Assembly: GCA_049578545.1 (NCBI GenBank)
Contig: JBAUMF010000064.1
Span: forward strand, 1 to 47,471
Direction of reading: 5' to 3'
DNA length: 47,471 nucleotides
Source of the DNA: DASQBT01 sp049578545
Lineage (GTDB): Bacteria > Pseudomonadota > Gammaproteobacteria > Burkholderiales > Thiobacillaceae
A program made the position numbers and the translations under genes. Positions 24,796-34,098 of this stretch are shown here, in pieces; the stretch's first letter is position 1; each line of letters opens with the position of its first letter. The notes under the pieces are model-generated. The model searched no databases and had not been told where the DNA came from. It saw nothing but the letters and a program-made list of their open reading frames with translations.

Positions 24796-26881
24796 GCGAA
24801 GCATACAGACCAAGGCACTCTGGCTGGCGCTCGTGCCTGCAACGGTAATCAGCCTGATTCTGGTGGGTTGGCTGACAGCAGGCAAAATTAGCGATTTGGA
24901 CGAGTCTCTGCATGATCGTGCTGAGGCAATGGCCCGCACTTTGGCGCCCGCCTGTGAGTATGGTGTGTCTACCGGAAACCAGGAAATCCTGGATCATCTG
25001 ATAGCACGCACCATGAAAGAACCAGATGTCAAGGGCATCGCGGTTTTTTCATCAGATGGGCAGATTGTCGCCAGTATCGGGCAAACAAACTGGGAACAGA
25101 TGCCCGCTGCCACGATAACGGCTAACGGCGTAACTCATCTGGAGTATCCCGGTAGCCTGGTCTACTTTGGCCCCATCCAGAGAACCGAAGTATCTGTTGA
25201 TGATTTTGTCCCGACTGCGGGGCAGTTGATTAATCAGCCAAAGCCCGTAACTCTATCGATCGGTTGGGTTGGGCTTGAGTTTTCCCGCACTTCCACGTTT
25301 GCCGGCCAGCACAAAGTCATCGAACAAAGCCTGTTGATATTATTTACGGGCCTAACCATCAGTGCGCTTATAGGTTGGCGAATGGGCCGCCAGATTACCC
25401 GGCCGATTGTTTCCCTCTCGCGCGTTGTTCATAAGCTGGGTGAGGGACATCTGGATGAACGGGTCGAGTCCGATGGTACTGGAGAGTTTGGCATTCTTCA
25501 GCGCGGGGTCAATGGGATGGCGGCCAGACTGCAATCCATGCACGAGCAGATGCAGGAAAAGATTGATCAGGCGACCGCCCGTCTGGCTTATCAGGCAACA
25601 CATGATGCATTGACTGGCTTGGTGAATCGACGTGAATTCGAATCCCGTCTGGAAAAAGCAGTTAGCTCAAGCATCCTGCATAGCCGGACACATGCGCTGT
25701 GCTACATGGATCTCGATCAGTTCAAGGTAATCAATGACAGCTGTGGTCATGCGGCCGGCGATGAACTGCTGCGCCAACTTGCGCTGATATTAAAGTGTGA
25801 GTTGCGCGATCGCGATACCCTTGCCCGCTTGGGCGGTGATGAGTTTGGCCTGCTGCTGGAAAACTGTTCACATGAGGATGCGCTGGCTGTCGCGGAAGAA
25901 TTCCGCGCGGCTGTTCAGCGTTTCCGTTTCAGATGGGAAGAGCGGATTTTCGCTGTTGGAGTCAGCGTTGGAATGGTGATGATTACACGGGAAAGCGGAA
26001 CAGCTGCCAATTTGCTGTCGGCAGCGGATGCGGCATGCTATGTCGCCAAGAACCGAGGCCGCAACCGGATTCACCTTTATGAACAGCGCGATTCTGATCT
26101 GGCGAAGCACCGCGGTGAAATTCAGTGGGTTGGAAAGATCCAGCAAGCGCTTGAGCAAAATCGCCTGCGTCTTGTATGGCAGGAGATTCAGCCGTTAGGT
26201 ACGAGTGACAAGAGTCGTCATGTCGAGTTATTGCTGCGAATGGAAGACGATGAAGGCCGGGAGATATTGCCGATGGCCTTTATCCCGGCTGCGGAACGTT
26301 ATCAGCTGATGCCTACGATTGATCGCTGGGTCATCGAAAATACGCTGAACAAATGCAGTGAATATCTGGCGGATGAACTACCGCATGATCCCTGTCTTTT
26401 TGGAATTAACCTCTCAGGAGCATCGCTCAAGGATCCAGAATTCAAGAAAGAGCTGATCAGTCGTCTGGAACAAACACCAGGCATAGGCCAACTGCTGTGT
26501 TTTGAAATTACAGAAACGGCGGCGATCGGTAACCTGGCCATTGCGAATCAGTTCATTCTTGAATTGCGCAGGCTGGGCTGCAGGTTTGCGCTGGATGATT
26601 TCGGTAGTGGCCTGTCGTCGTTTACCTATCTAAAAAATCTGAGTGTCGATTATCTGAAAATCGACGGGGCGTTTGTGCGTGACACCGCTTATAATGAGGT
26701 TGATCGGGCAATGGTAGAAGCAATTCACCGCATCGGGCACGAAGTTGGCCTGAAAACTGTTGCTGAATATGTCGAGTCAGAGCAAATTCTGGAGGTACTG
26801 AAACAGATTGGCGTCGATTATGTTCAAGGCAATTACGTGCACGGCCCGCAGCCCTTGGCAAGTCTGTGCAAGAGACGCTGA
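24788..26881 (+). CDS. Membrane GGDEF-EAL protein (cyclic di-GMP turnover)
   Basis: About 697 residues. An N-terminal helix (LALVPATVISLILVGWL), a periplasmic sensor region, a second helix near residue 190, a HAMP domain, then GGDEF and EAL domains. The GGDEF motif is intact (RLGGDEFGLLL, near residue 350) with an inhibitory RxxD site five residues before it. The EAL motif is ELL (VELLLRMED), but INLSG, FEITETA, ALDDFGSGLSS, YLKIDGAFV and TVAEYVE are kept, so phosphodiesterase activity is possible. The start is TTG 24788 with GGAAGG upstream; GTG 24782 is an alternative. It overlaps the upstream sensor gene. Confidence 0.9.
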   Translation: MNKRSIQTKALWLALVPATVISLILVGWLTAGKISDLDESLHDRAEAMARTLAPACEYGVSTGNQEILDHLIARTMKEPDVKGIAVFSSDGQIVASIGQTNWEQMPAATITANGVTHLEYPGSLVYFGPIQRTEVSVDDFVPTAGQLINQPKPVTLSIGWVGLEFSRTSTFAGQHKVIEQSLLILFTGLTISALIGWRMGRQITRPIVSLSRVVHKLGEGHLDERVESDGTGEFGILQRGVNGMAARLQSMHEQMQEKIDQATARLAYQATHDALTGLVNRREFESRLEKAVSSSILHSRTHALCYMDLDQFKVINDSCGHAAGDELLRQLALILKCELRDRDTLARLGGDEFGLLLENCSHEDALAVAEEFRAAVQRFRFRWEERIFAVGVSVGMVMITRESGTAANLLSAADAACYVAKNRGRNRIHLYEQRDSDLAKHRGEIQWVGKIQQALEQNRLRLVWQEIQPLGTSDKSRHVELLLRMEDDEGREILPMAFIPAAERYQLMPTIDRWVIENTLNKCSEYLADELPHDPCLFGINLSGASLKDPEFKKELISRLEQTPGIGQLLCFEITETAAIGNLAIANQFILELRRLGCRFALDDFGSGLSSFTYLKNLSVDYLKIDGAFVRDTAYNEVDRAMVEAIHRIGHEVGLKTVAEYVESEQILEVLKQIGVDYVQGNYVHGPQPLASLCKRR

Positions 26882-26900
26882 ATGGTTATAAGGCGCCTGG

Positions 26901-27107
26901 CTAAATTACGGTGTAGCCGGCTTCGGCAACCGCTTTTTTCAGTGTTGGGATATCTACTTGGGTTTCATCAATCTGCACCCTGGCCTGGCCTGGTACCAAG
27001 GTGACCTCGACCTGTTGCACGCCAGGCAATCCTTTGAGGACGCGGGTTACGCTGTTAACACAGCCGCCACACGTCATGCCCGTAATGCTCAATATCTCTT
27101 CTCGCAT
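26901..27107 (-). CDS. CopZ-like copper chaperone (HMA domain)
   Basis: A 68-residue single heavy-metal-associated domain with the metal site MTCGGC at residues 11-16 and the usual end KKAVAEAGYTV. AGGAG lies at good spacing before ATG 27107. Such proteins carry Cu(I) or other soft metals in the cytoplasm to P-type ATPases or regulators. No ATPase gene is adjacent. In contrast to the HMA-like protein at 2679-2900, its CxxC is intact. Confidence 0.88.
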   Translation of the reverse strand: MREEILSITGMTCGGCVNSVTRVLKGLPGVQQVEVTLVPGQARVQIDETQVDIPTLKKAVAEAGYTVI

Positions 27108-27166
27108 CTACTGCTCCTTGAAAATGCCATTTTAGCAATGGTTGGCGCGGTAGAGTGACTGGCGCG

Positions 27167-27481
27167 TCATTTCTTGGAGGAGCGCTTGCGGATTGATTCC
27201 TTGCTGGTCTCGATCAACCGATCGGCAACCACCTCGGAGTCCACCTCGAAGGTCCCTGCATCCAGCGCCTGCTTGACCTCGGCAACTTTGGCACTGTTGG
27301 TGATATCTACGCTTGCGAGTTCCAGTTCTGTGGCCTGCAAGTGCGATGTGGTTGCGGCAATTTCCGCACGGTCACCCGGTTTGCTAGTAGCAGAAGACTT
27401 GCCGGCTCCGGACGTTTTCTTGCTCTTGCTGCCTGCAACCGAACGTGTACCCGTAGAGGTAATGCGCTTATCGATCTTCAA
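27167..27481 (-). CDS. flgM: Anti-sigma-28 factor FlgM
   Basis: A 104-residue protein with the FlgM pattern: short N-terminal MKIDKRIT, a disordered Ser/Lys-rich middle, and the sigma-28-binding C-terminal helices in SAKVAEVKQALDAGTFEVDSEVVADRLIE. FlgM holds FliA inactive until the flagellar hook is complete and FlgM is exported. No other flagellar gene is in the window. The AT-rich upstream region has TAAAGTTT and GCCGA boxes on the minus strand, but their spacing is too short for a convincing sigma-28 promoter. Confidence 0.7.
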   Translation of the reverse strand: MKIDKRITSTGTRSVAGSKSKKTSGAGKSSATSKPGDRAEIAATTSHLQATELELASVDITNSAKVAEVKQALDAGTFEVDSEVVADRLIETSKESIRKRSSKK

Positions 27482-27670
27482 GGGTTCTCCGTATTTGAGT
27501 TCTTCTTCCCAAATGGGTTATACGGTCGGCCAAAAGCGAAACTTTAGCCTTAAAGTCAAAAATATTTTGTAGATTACGTATTAGGAATATAATGTAAGTT
27601 ATTGATATTAATATTGCTTATTTTTGTCAATCTGCATGACCCTTTGATTTCGCCGTGCGATACAGACAGA

Positions 27671-28909
27671 TCAAAGCATATGGGAGACCATTCCATCCGC
27701 CAGCTTGGGCTCGAACCAGGTGGATTTAGGTGGCATAACTTGATTGGCGTCGGCGACCGCCATCAGGTCGTCCATGCGGGTAGGGTGAAGAGAGAATGCC
27801 AGCACCATTTCCCCACTATTGACCCTTCTTTCGAGTTCGCCGAGGCCACGAATACCGCCGACAAAGTCGATGCGCTTGTCGCGGCGGGGATCGGTAATGC
27901 CAAGTATCGGTGCGATGAGGTTGTTCTGCAGCAGGCTGACGTCAAGCCGAGCAACCGGGTCATTCTGCGGAATGAGGTCAGGCTTAATGTTGAGCCGGTA
28001 CCAGCGGCCGGCGAGATACAGGCCAAACTGGCCTGGCATTTCGGGCTTGACAGCTTCGCGAGCCGATTCGACGTTGAAGGCGCTGCTAAGCTTGTCGAGG
28101 AAGGTCTCCTCTGTTATTCCATTCAGGTCAGTAACTACCCGGTTGTAATCGAGGATCTTCATTTCATGCGCGGGAAAGATCACGGAAAGGAATGTGTTGT
28201 AGGCTTCCTTGGCCGTGTGTCCTGGATTGGCAGCCTTGCGTGCAGCGCAAATACGTGAGGCCGACGCTGAACGGTGATGGCCATCAGCAATGTAGATCGC
28301 AGGCATGGCATCAAACAATGCCGTGATTCGCGAGATATCCGCCGCATCGCGCATGACCCAAAGGGTGTGTCGGACGCCGTCATCGGCGACTGCATCTGCG
28401 TCAGGCCTCCCCTTAGCCACTTTGGCCAAGATGGCATCAACATCTGGCGCGCGTGGATACGCCAGCAGCACAGGACCGGTCTGAGCGTTGGTCGCATCAA
28501 TTTGTCGCACACGGTCATCCTCCTTGTCGGGACGGGTAAACTCATGTTTGCGGATGCGATTGGAATCGTAATCCGCCACGCTGGCCGCGGCCACGATACC
28601 CGTCTGCACATGCTCACCCATCCTGATGCGGTAAACGTAGTAATAGTCCTCTTCGTCCTGCTTCAGTACGCCTGTTGCAATCATAGTCTGCAGATTTCCC
28701 GCCGCCTTGGCATAGACCTCGGGCGCGTAGGGATTGGTATTTTCAGGCAGGTCGATTTCGGGCTTGGAGATATGCAGGAAGCTGAGAGGCTTGTCTTGCA
28801 CGCGTAACCGCGCTTCGGCAGTGGAGAGCACATCATAGGGTGGCGCGATCACTTCCGCAGCACGGTTTTCGGCAGGGCGCAAGCCGGGAAAGGGTCGAAT
28901 AAGGCTCAT
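27671..28909 (-). CDS. DUF1015 family protein
   Basis: A 412-residue soluble protein of the conserved DUF1015 family. The family start is seen as MSLIRPFPGLRP and EVIAPPYDVLS, then FLHISKPEIDLP, and later YIADGHHRSASASRI and LSVIFPAHEMKILDYNRVV. The DGHHR motif looks like an active or ligand-binding site. The start lies 12 bp after the mfd stop, so it is likely cotranscribed with mfd. The biochemical role of the family is not established as far as I know. Confidence 0.9.
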   Translation of the reverse strand: MSLIRPFPGLRPAENRAAEVIAPPYDVLSTAEARLRVQDKPLSFLHISKPEIDLPENTNPYAPEVYAKAAGNLQTMIATGVLKQDEEDYYYVYRIRMGEHVQTGIVAAASVADYDSNRIRKHEFTRPDKEDDRVRQIDATNAQTGPVLLAYPRAPDVDAILAKVAKGRPDADAVADDGVRHTLWVMRDAADISRITALFDAMPAIYIADGHHRSASASRICAARKAANPGHTAKEAYNTFLSVIFPAHEMKILDYNRVVTDLNGITEETFLDKLSSAFNVESAREAVKPEMPGQFGLYLAGRWYRLNIKPDLIPQNDPVARLDVSLLQNNLIAPILGITDPRRDKRIDFVGGIRGLGELERRVNSGEMVLAFSLHPTRMDDLMAVADANQVMPPKSTWFEPKLADGMVSHML

Positions 28910-28921
28910 GGTCAGTTCTGC

Positions 28922-31900
28922 TTATTGTGAAGTTAAATCGGTTAGCAAGGTTCGTGCAGCGTTGGCTTTTGTGGAAAGGTCCGGTAGGGGTGCTTGCAAC
29001 CTGAGCCGATCCGGGCCTGCCAGTCTGACGTCCCGCCGGCTTTGCACCAAGAACAAGATTCTAACTGGATCAATGGGCGGATTTTTAATGAATTGCAGCG
29101 TGATGCCTTCTTGTGTAGCATCCAGGCGCGTAATGCCAAGTGGTTTGGCGACCAAGCGCAATCTATGCCCTTCGAGCAGGGTTTTGGTGGGCTCAGGCAG
29201 CAAGCCAAAACGGTCGATCAGCTCTTCGGCTAGCAGGGTTATCTCATCGGTTGTCTTGCAGTTGGCCAGCCGCTTGTAGATGATGAGGCGCTCGTGCACG
29301 TCTGCACAGTAGCTTTCGGGCAGCAGGGCAGGCTGGTGCAGATTGATTTCGGCGACTGCACCCAGCGGTTGAGCCAGGTCCGGCTCCTTCCCTGACTTGA
29401 GACTTTTCACTGCTAAATCCAGCATGTCGTTAAACATTGAGAAACCGACCTCCAGCATGTCGCCGCTCTGTTTTTCACCCAGTACCTCGCCAGCGCCACG
29501 GATCTCCAGATCATGCATGGCAAGGTGAAAGCCGGCGCCCAGTTCCTCCATCAGCTGGATCGCTTCGAGGCGCTTGCGGGCTTGTGCAGTCAGGCTTTTT
29601 ACATCATCCACAAGTAGGTAGGCGAATGCCTGGTGGTGGGAGCGACCGACTCGCCCCCGCAACTGGTGTAACTGGGCCAGACCGAATTTGTCTGATCGGT
29701 GAATCAGGATGGTGTTGGCCGTAGGGATGTCGATGCCGGTTTCGATAATGGTGGTGCACAGCAAAAGATTGAAGCGACCCTGATAGAAATCGCGCATCAC
29801 GTGTTCCAGCTCCCGTTCAGGCATCTGGCCGTGGCCGACGCCAATGCGCGCTTCGGGCAGAAGCCGTTCGAGTTTTTCGCGCATGACCTTTATGGTGTCT
29901 ACCTCGTTATAGAGATAGAAGACCTGGCCGCCGCGCTTGAGTTCGCGAAGTACCGCTTCGCGGATCAGTCCGGGAGATTCGGGTCGCACAAAGGTTTTGA
30001 CAGCCAGGCGCTTCTGCGGGGCAGTGGCGATGACGGAGAAATCGCGGATACCTTCCAGTGACATGGCGAGGGTCCGGGGGATCGGCGTGGCGGTGAGAGT
30101 CAGCACATCGACTTCTGCACGAAGGGTCTTGAGTTGCTCCTTTTGTCGCACGCCAAAGCGATGCTCTTCGTCGATGATGATAAGACCCAGCCGGTTAAAT
30201 TCCACATCCTTTTGCAGCAAGCGATGGGTGCCAATGATGATGTCGATTTCGCCGGATTTGAGCGAATCCAGCGCGGCCTGCTGTTCCTTGGCTGTGCGGA
30301 AGCGCGACAGCTCGGAGATCTTGATGGGCCAGGTAGAAAAGCGGTCGGAGAAGTTCTGAAAATGCTGTTCGACTAATAGTGTGGTTGGTGCCAGCACGGC
30401 AACCTGTTTGCCGCCCATGACGGCCACGAATGCGGCACGCAGGGCAACCTCGGTCTTGCCAAAACCTACGTCACCGCAGATCAGGCGATCCATCGGCTTG
30501 CCCGATACCATGTCAGCGACGACGGCATGGATCGCGGCCTCCTGGTCGGGGGTTTCCTCAAAATCGAACGCTTCGGCAAAATTTTGGTAATCGTGTTGAT
30601 TGAGCGCAAATGCATGGCCAGTGCGTGCAGCCCGCCGTGCATAGAGATTGAGCAACTCCGCAGCCGTGTCGCGAGCAGCCTGCATGGCCCTGCGCCGGGC
30701 CTTTTCCCATTGCTCGGTGCCCAGTTTGTGCAGGGGAGTGTGGTCCGCGTCGGCGCCACTGTAGCGGGCGATCGCCCCCAGGTTGCTTACTGGGACATAA
30801 AGCTTGTCCCGACCAGCATATTCCAGTTGCAAAAACTCGCTGAGGCCGTCGCCCATGTCCATGGTCATGAGGCCCAGATAACGTCCGACGCCGTGTTGTA
30901 CATGCACCACGGGGTCGCCGATTTTCAGTTCGGATAAATCCCGTATGAGCCCTTCAACCTGGGTAAGCTGTTTTGCATGTCCTGGCCGTCGCGGAGGCAG
31001 GGAATAAAGCTCGGTTTCGGTAATGACTGCATAGCCTTCCTCCCTGACGATGAAACCCGCAGACAGTGGAGCGCTGGTGAGCTGCAGGCGGTCGGCCTGG
31101 CTTTGGAAATGGGCCCAGTTTTCGCAGGTTGATGTCGACAGGCCATGGTCGGAAAGAAATTCCGCGAGCGTCTCGCGTCTTCCAGGACTGTGGGCGACCA
31201 GCAAAATCTTTCCAGGCCTGGTATCAATGAATGCCTGCAACTGGGCGAGCGGACGGGGCGCGCGTCGATCGACATCCACTGGGGGCAATGCAATGGAAGG
31301 GCCTTCACCGGTAGTCTCAAGATCCAGGCGGCCAAATTGCCTGAGCTTGATAAAGAGCTGCTCTGCGCTTAGAAAGAGATCCTGTGGCGGAAGCAGGGGA
31401 CGATCCGGATCGCCGCGCATCAACTTGTAGCGGCTTTGGGTCTCCTGCCAGAATTGCTGGGCAGCCTGGTTGCCGTTACCATGCATACAGACTACCGTTT
31501 CAGAGGGCAGGTAATCGAACAGGCTGGCCGTGTGCTCAAAAAAAAGGGGGAGATAATACTCGATGCCGGCCGGCGCCAGACCATTGCTGACATCCTTGTA
31601 AAGTCGAGACCTGGAAGGGTCTCCTTCAAAACGCTCGCGGAAGCTCTGGCGGAACCGGCTGATTCCCGCTTCATCCAGCGGAAATTCCCGGGCGGGTAAT
31701 AGCCGGATCTCTTTCACGGGATATATGGTCCGCTGTGAGTCGACATCGAATGCACGTAGACTCTCGATCTCATTGTCGAGCAGGTCGATCCGGTAAGGCA
31801 ACGGGCTTCCCATTGGGAACAGGTCAAGCAGACCGCCACGCACGCTGAATTCGCCGGGTGAATAGACCTGATTCACATGGTTGTAGCCACCCAGACTCAT

Positions 31901-32323
31901 TTGCTGACGGAAAGCCGCTTCGTCAAGCCGATCACCCTGTTTGAGGAAGAAGGTATGGGCTGCCAGAAACTCTGCGGGTGGCAGATGAGTGAGGGCAGTG
32001 GTCAGGGGTACGACAACGATACTGAAATCGCGTCGAGAGAGCTGGTACAGGGTCGCCAGGCGATCCGAGATCAGGTCAGCATGGGGCGAAAATGAGTCGT
32101 ATGGGAGGGTTTCCCAGTCGGGAAACAATGCAGCTTTGAGCTCGGGTTTGAACCAGTTGATTTCATCAACCAGTCTCTGGGCGTCCCAAGCCGTTGCGCA
32201 AAGAACCATCAACGGTCTCTTTTGTTCGGCAAGCCTGGACAGGAGCAAGGCATCCATGGCGCCGACAAGCCCGCTGATCCTCGTTTTCTCACCGGGTTCG
32301 GGAATGCGGCTGGTCACAGACAT
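28922..32323 (-). CDS. mfd: Transcription-repair coupling factor
   Basis: An ATP-dependent translocase of 1133 residues that removes RNA polymerase stalled at DNA lesions and recruits UvrA. Domain order fits Mfd: N-terminal UvrB-like module (FPDWETLPYDSFSPH, residues 68-81; SPGEFSVRGGLLDLFP, 155-170), RNA polymerase interaction domain (DPVVHVQHGVGRYLGL, from 470), then the RecG-like motor with Walker A GDVGFGKTEVA (from 617), DEEH (717-720) and QLRGRVGRSHHQAFAYLL, and the C-terminal TRCF domain. It diverges from ispD with about 75 bp between starts. Confidence 0.97.
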   Translation of the reverse strand: MSVTSRIPEPGEKTRISGLVGAMDALLLSRLAEQKRPLMVLCATAWDAQRLVDEINWFKPELKAALFPDWETLPYDSFSPHADLISDRLATLYQLSRRDFSIVVVPLTTALTHLPPAEFLAAHTFFLKQGDRLDEAAFRQQMSLGGYNHVNQVYSPGEFSVRGGLLDLFPMGSPLPYRIDLLDNEIESLRAFDVDSQRTIYPVKEIRLLPAREFPLDEAGISRFRQSFRERFEGDPSRSRLYKDVSNGLAPAGIEYYLPLFFEHTASLFDYLPSETVVCMHGNGNQAAQQFWQETQSRYKLMRGDPDRPLLPPQDLFLSAEQLFIKLRQFGRLDLETTGEGPSIALPPVDVDRRAPRPLAQLQAFIDTRPGKILLVAHSPGRRETLAEFLSDHGLSTSTCENWAHFQSQADRLQLTSAPLSAGFIVREEGYAVITETELYSLPPRRPGHAKQLTQVEGLIRDLSELKIGDPVVHVQHGVGRYLGLMTMDMGDGLSEFLQLEYAGRDKLYVPVSNLGAIARYSGADADHTPLHKLGTEQWEKARRRAMQAARDTAAELLNLYARRAARTGHAFALNQHDYQNFAEAFDFEETPDQEAAIHAVVADMVSGKPMDRLICGDVGFGKTEVALRAAFVAVMGGKQVAVLAPTTLLVEQHFQNFSDRFSTWPIKISELSRFRTAKEQQAALDSLKSGEIDIIIGTHRLLQKDVEFNRLGLIIIDEEHRFGVRQKEQLKTLRAEVDVLTLTATPIPRTLAMSLEGIRDFSVIATAPQKRLAVKTFVRPESPGLIREAVLRELKRGGQVFYLYNEVDTIKVMREKLERLLPEARIGVGHGQMPERELEHVMRDFYQGRFNLLLCTTIIETGIDIPTANTILIHRSDKFGLAQLHQLRGRVGRSHHQAFAYLLVDDVKSLTAQARKRLEAIQLMEELGAGFHLAMHDLEIRGAGEVLGEKQSGDMLEVGFSMFNDMLDLAVKSLKSGKEPDLAQPLGAVAEINLHQPALLPESYCADVHERLIIYKRLANCKTTDEITLLAEELIDRFGLLPEPTKTLLEGHRLRLVAKPLGITRLDATQEGITLQFIKNPPIDPVRILFLVQSRRDVRLAGPDRLRLQAPLPDLSTKANAARTLLTDLTSQ

Positions 32324-32397
32324 AGGACAAATGAAAAGTCTAATTATACCGGTGTGCCTTGCACCTGCCGGTTAGTGAACGGGATAATCACCGACAT

Positions 32398-33093
32398 ATG
32401 CAGAATAGGTATTACGCACTAATTCCGGGCGCAGGCACTGGCAGCCGAATGGGAGGTCACCTGCCCAAGCAATATTTCTCGCTGGCTGGTAGACCGCTGA
32501 TCCAGCATGCCGTTCGCACATTTTGCTGCCATGCCAGCATTTCCCGGGTTTATGTAATTTTGTCGCCAAGAGATCAGCTATGGGACAGCTACGACTGGAG
32601 TGAATTTGGCTCCAAGCTGGTGGTATTGCGTTGCGGTGGAGACACCCGAGCACAGAGCGTGATACAGGCCTTGCGTCAACTTAGCACTCAGGTTGGCAGC
32701 CAGGACTGGATACTGGTTCATGATGCAGCACGTCCGGCGCTGGATCATGTGTTGCTGGATAAACTGCTCGAGTCTCTGGCAACAGATGCTGTGGGCGGCC
32801 TGCTTGCTGTACCCGTAGCCGATACCCTGAAAAGGGCAGATGGGGAACAACGCGCAATAAGCACAGAATCGAGGGAAGGGCTCTGGCAGGCTCAAACTCC
32901 ACAGATGTTTCGTCATGCACAGCTTCTTGCGGCACTTGAACAGGCTGGCAACCAGGTAACCGACGAGGCGTCGGCTATCGAAAGGATGGGCCTTAGACCA
33001 AAGTTGGTGGAGTCGGACAGCCGCAACATCAAGGTCACTTATCCGCGGGACCTCGAGCTGGTGCGTTTGATTCTGGAGGAGCGAAATGCTTGA
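32398..33093 (+). CDS. ispD: 2-C-methyl-D-erythritol 4-phosphate cytidylyltransferase
   Basis: Third step of the MEP isoprenoid pathway: joins CTP and methylerythritol phosphate. About 231 residues from ATG 32398; an upstream ATG at 32359 would add a non-homologous N-terminus. The CTP-binding signature is ALIPGAGTGSRMGGHLPKQY (PGAGxGxRMG), followed by ILVHDAARPAL, the usual second signature, and VTDEASAIERMG. The 3' end overlaps ispF by 8 bp, the normal ispDF arrangement. Confidence 0.95.
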   Translation: MQNRYYALIPGAGTGSRMGGHLPKQYFSLAGRPLIQHAVRTFCCHASISRVYVILSPRDQLWDSYDWSEFGSKLVVLRCGGDTRAQSVIQALRQLSTQVGSQDWILVHDAARPALDHVLLDKLLESLATDAVGGLLAVPVADTLKRADGEQRAISTESREGLWQAQTPQMFRHAQLLAALEQAGNQVTDEASAIERMGLRPKLVESDSRNIKVTYPRDLELVRLILEERNA

Positions 33094-33574
33094 ACTCAGA
33101 GTTGGCCAGGGATTTGATGTTCACGCTTTCGAGCAGGGACGAAAACTGATCATCGGGGGCGTGGACATTCCTCATGATCAGGGCCTCGCCGGGCACTCGG
33201 ATGCGGACGTGCTGATTCACGCGATCTGCGATGCCCTCCTGGGTGCGGCTTCGCTGGGTGATATTGGCCGACATTACCCGGATTCGGAGCCGCGGTTCAA
33301 AGGCATTGATAGCCGAGAACTACTACGCGATGTGACTGGACGTTTGTCCGGAATGAACTGGAGAGTGTTGAATGTGGATGCGACGATCATCGCCCAGGCG
33401 CCCAAAATGGCACCGCATATTCCTGCCATGGCAGGGAATATAGCGGCTGATTTGGGGTTGGAAGATGGTTGCGTGAACGTGAAAGCCACTACAACCGAGT
33501 TTTTGGGATTCACCGGTCGCAAGGAAGGAATTGCTGCGCAGGCCGTATGTTTGATTGCGCGTGATCGGCTGTGA
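33086..33574 (+). CDS. ispF: 2-C-methyl-D-erythritol 2,4-cyclodiphosphate synthase
   Basis: Fifth step of the MEP pathway, forming the cyclodiphosphate; a homotrimer with a zinc site. 162 residues, standard length. The metal site is in GQGFDVHAFEQG (Asp, His) and the family signature is LAGHSDADVLIHAICDALLG followed by LGDIGRHYPDSE. The C-terminal VNVKATTTEFLGFTGRKEGI is the expected CDP-binding region. GGAGG precedes ATG 33086. It overlaps the next gene by 4 bp. Confidence 0.96.
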   Translation: MLELRVGQGFDVHAFEQGRKLIIGGVDIPHDQGLAGHSDADVLIHAICDALLGAASLGDIGRHYPDSEPRFKGIDSRELLRDVTGRLSGMNWRVLNVDATIIAQAPKMAPHIPAMAGNIAADLGLEDGCVNVKATTTEFLGFTGRKEGIAAQAVCLIARDRL

Positions 33575-34098
33575 GTCAAAACTCGTTGAAGCTGTTCTTT
33601 GCGCTCTGGCCGGAAGAAGACGTTCGGCGCGCCCTATGGAAAACGAGCGCACTTTTGCAGGAAGTGTGGAATGGAAGGCGCACGAAGCCGGATTCCTTGC
33701 ACATGACTCTGGTTTTTCTGGGCGAGACGCCTGCCGGCCAGTTGGAAGAGCTGCGTCAACTGGCTGCCCGTATGCAGGCCAAGAGTTTCAAGCTTTTGTT
33801 CAAGCAGGCGGCGTGCTGGCGGCACAACAAGGTGGGGTTTCTGAATCCCGCGGAGACACCGCCAGAACTGGCACAACTAGTGTATGGACTGGAAGACAGC
33901 CTTGAATCAGCCGGCATCAATTTTGATCAGCGACCCTACAAGCCCCATATCACGTTACTGCGCAATACCCGCTGCACCACCCAGGTATCCTTTGAGCCGA
34001 TTACCTGGAGTCCACAGGAATTTGTGCTTGTTGCGTCCATTCAGTCGGATCATGGCCAGACCTACCAGCTAGTTGGTCGCTGGAAACTGAATCCCTAA
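33571..34098 (+). CDS. thpR: RNA 2',3'-cyclic phosphodiesterase (LigT/ThpR family)
   Basis: A 175-residue 2H phosphoesterase. The two HxTL motifs are HMTLVFLG and HITLLRN. The N-terminus LKLFFALWPEEDVR is typical. These enzymes open 2',3'-cyclic phosphate ends and can join tRNA halves in vitro; the cellular role is unclear. The start GTG 33571 overlaps the ispF stop as GTGA. It converges on mnmH, whose stop overlaps its own by 4 bp. Confidence 0.9.
   Translation: MSQNSLKLFFALWPEEDVRRALWKTSALLQEVWNGRRTKPDSLHMTLVFLGETPAGQLEELRQLAARMQAKSFKLLFKQAACWRHNKVGFLNPAETPPELAQLVYGLEDSLESAGINFDQRPYKPHITLLRNTRCTTQVSFEPITWSPQEFVLVASIQSDHGQTYQLVGRWKLNP

Noticed and set aside
26880..26900. EAL domain judged dead because the motif is ELL
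   Set aside because: The catalytic Glu and the other metal and Lys/Glu residues are present, so inactivity cannot be claimed.
27482..27600. Possible sigma-28 promoter for flgM (TAAAGTTT and GCCGA boxes on the minus strand)
   Set aside because: The spacing between the boxes is about three bases too short and the -10 box departs from GCCGATAA; not strong enough to report.
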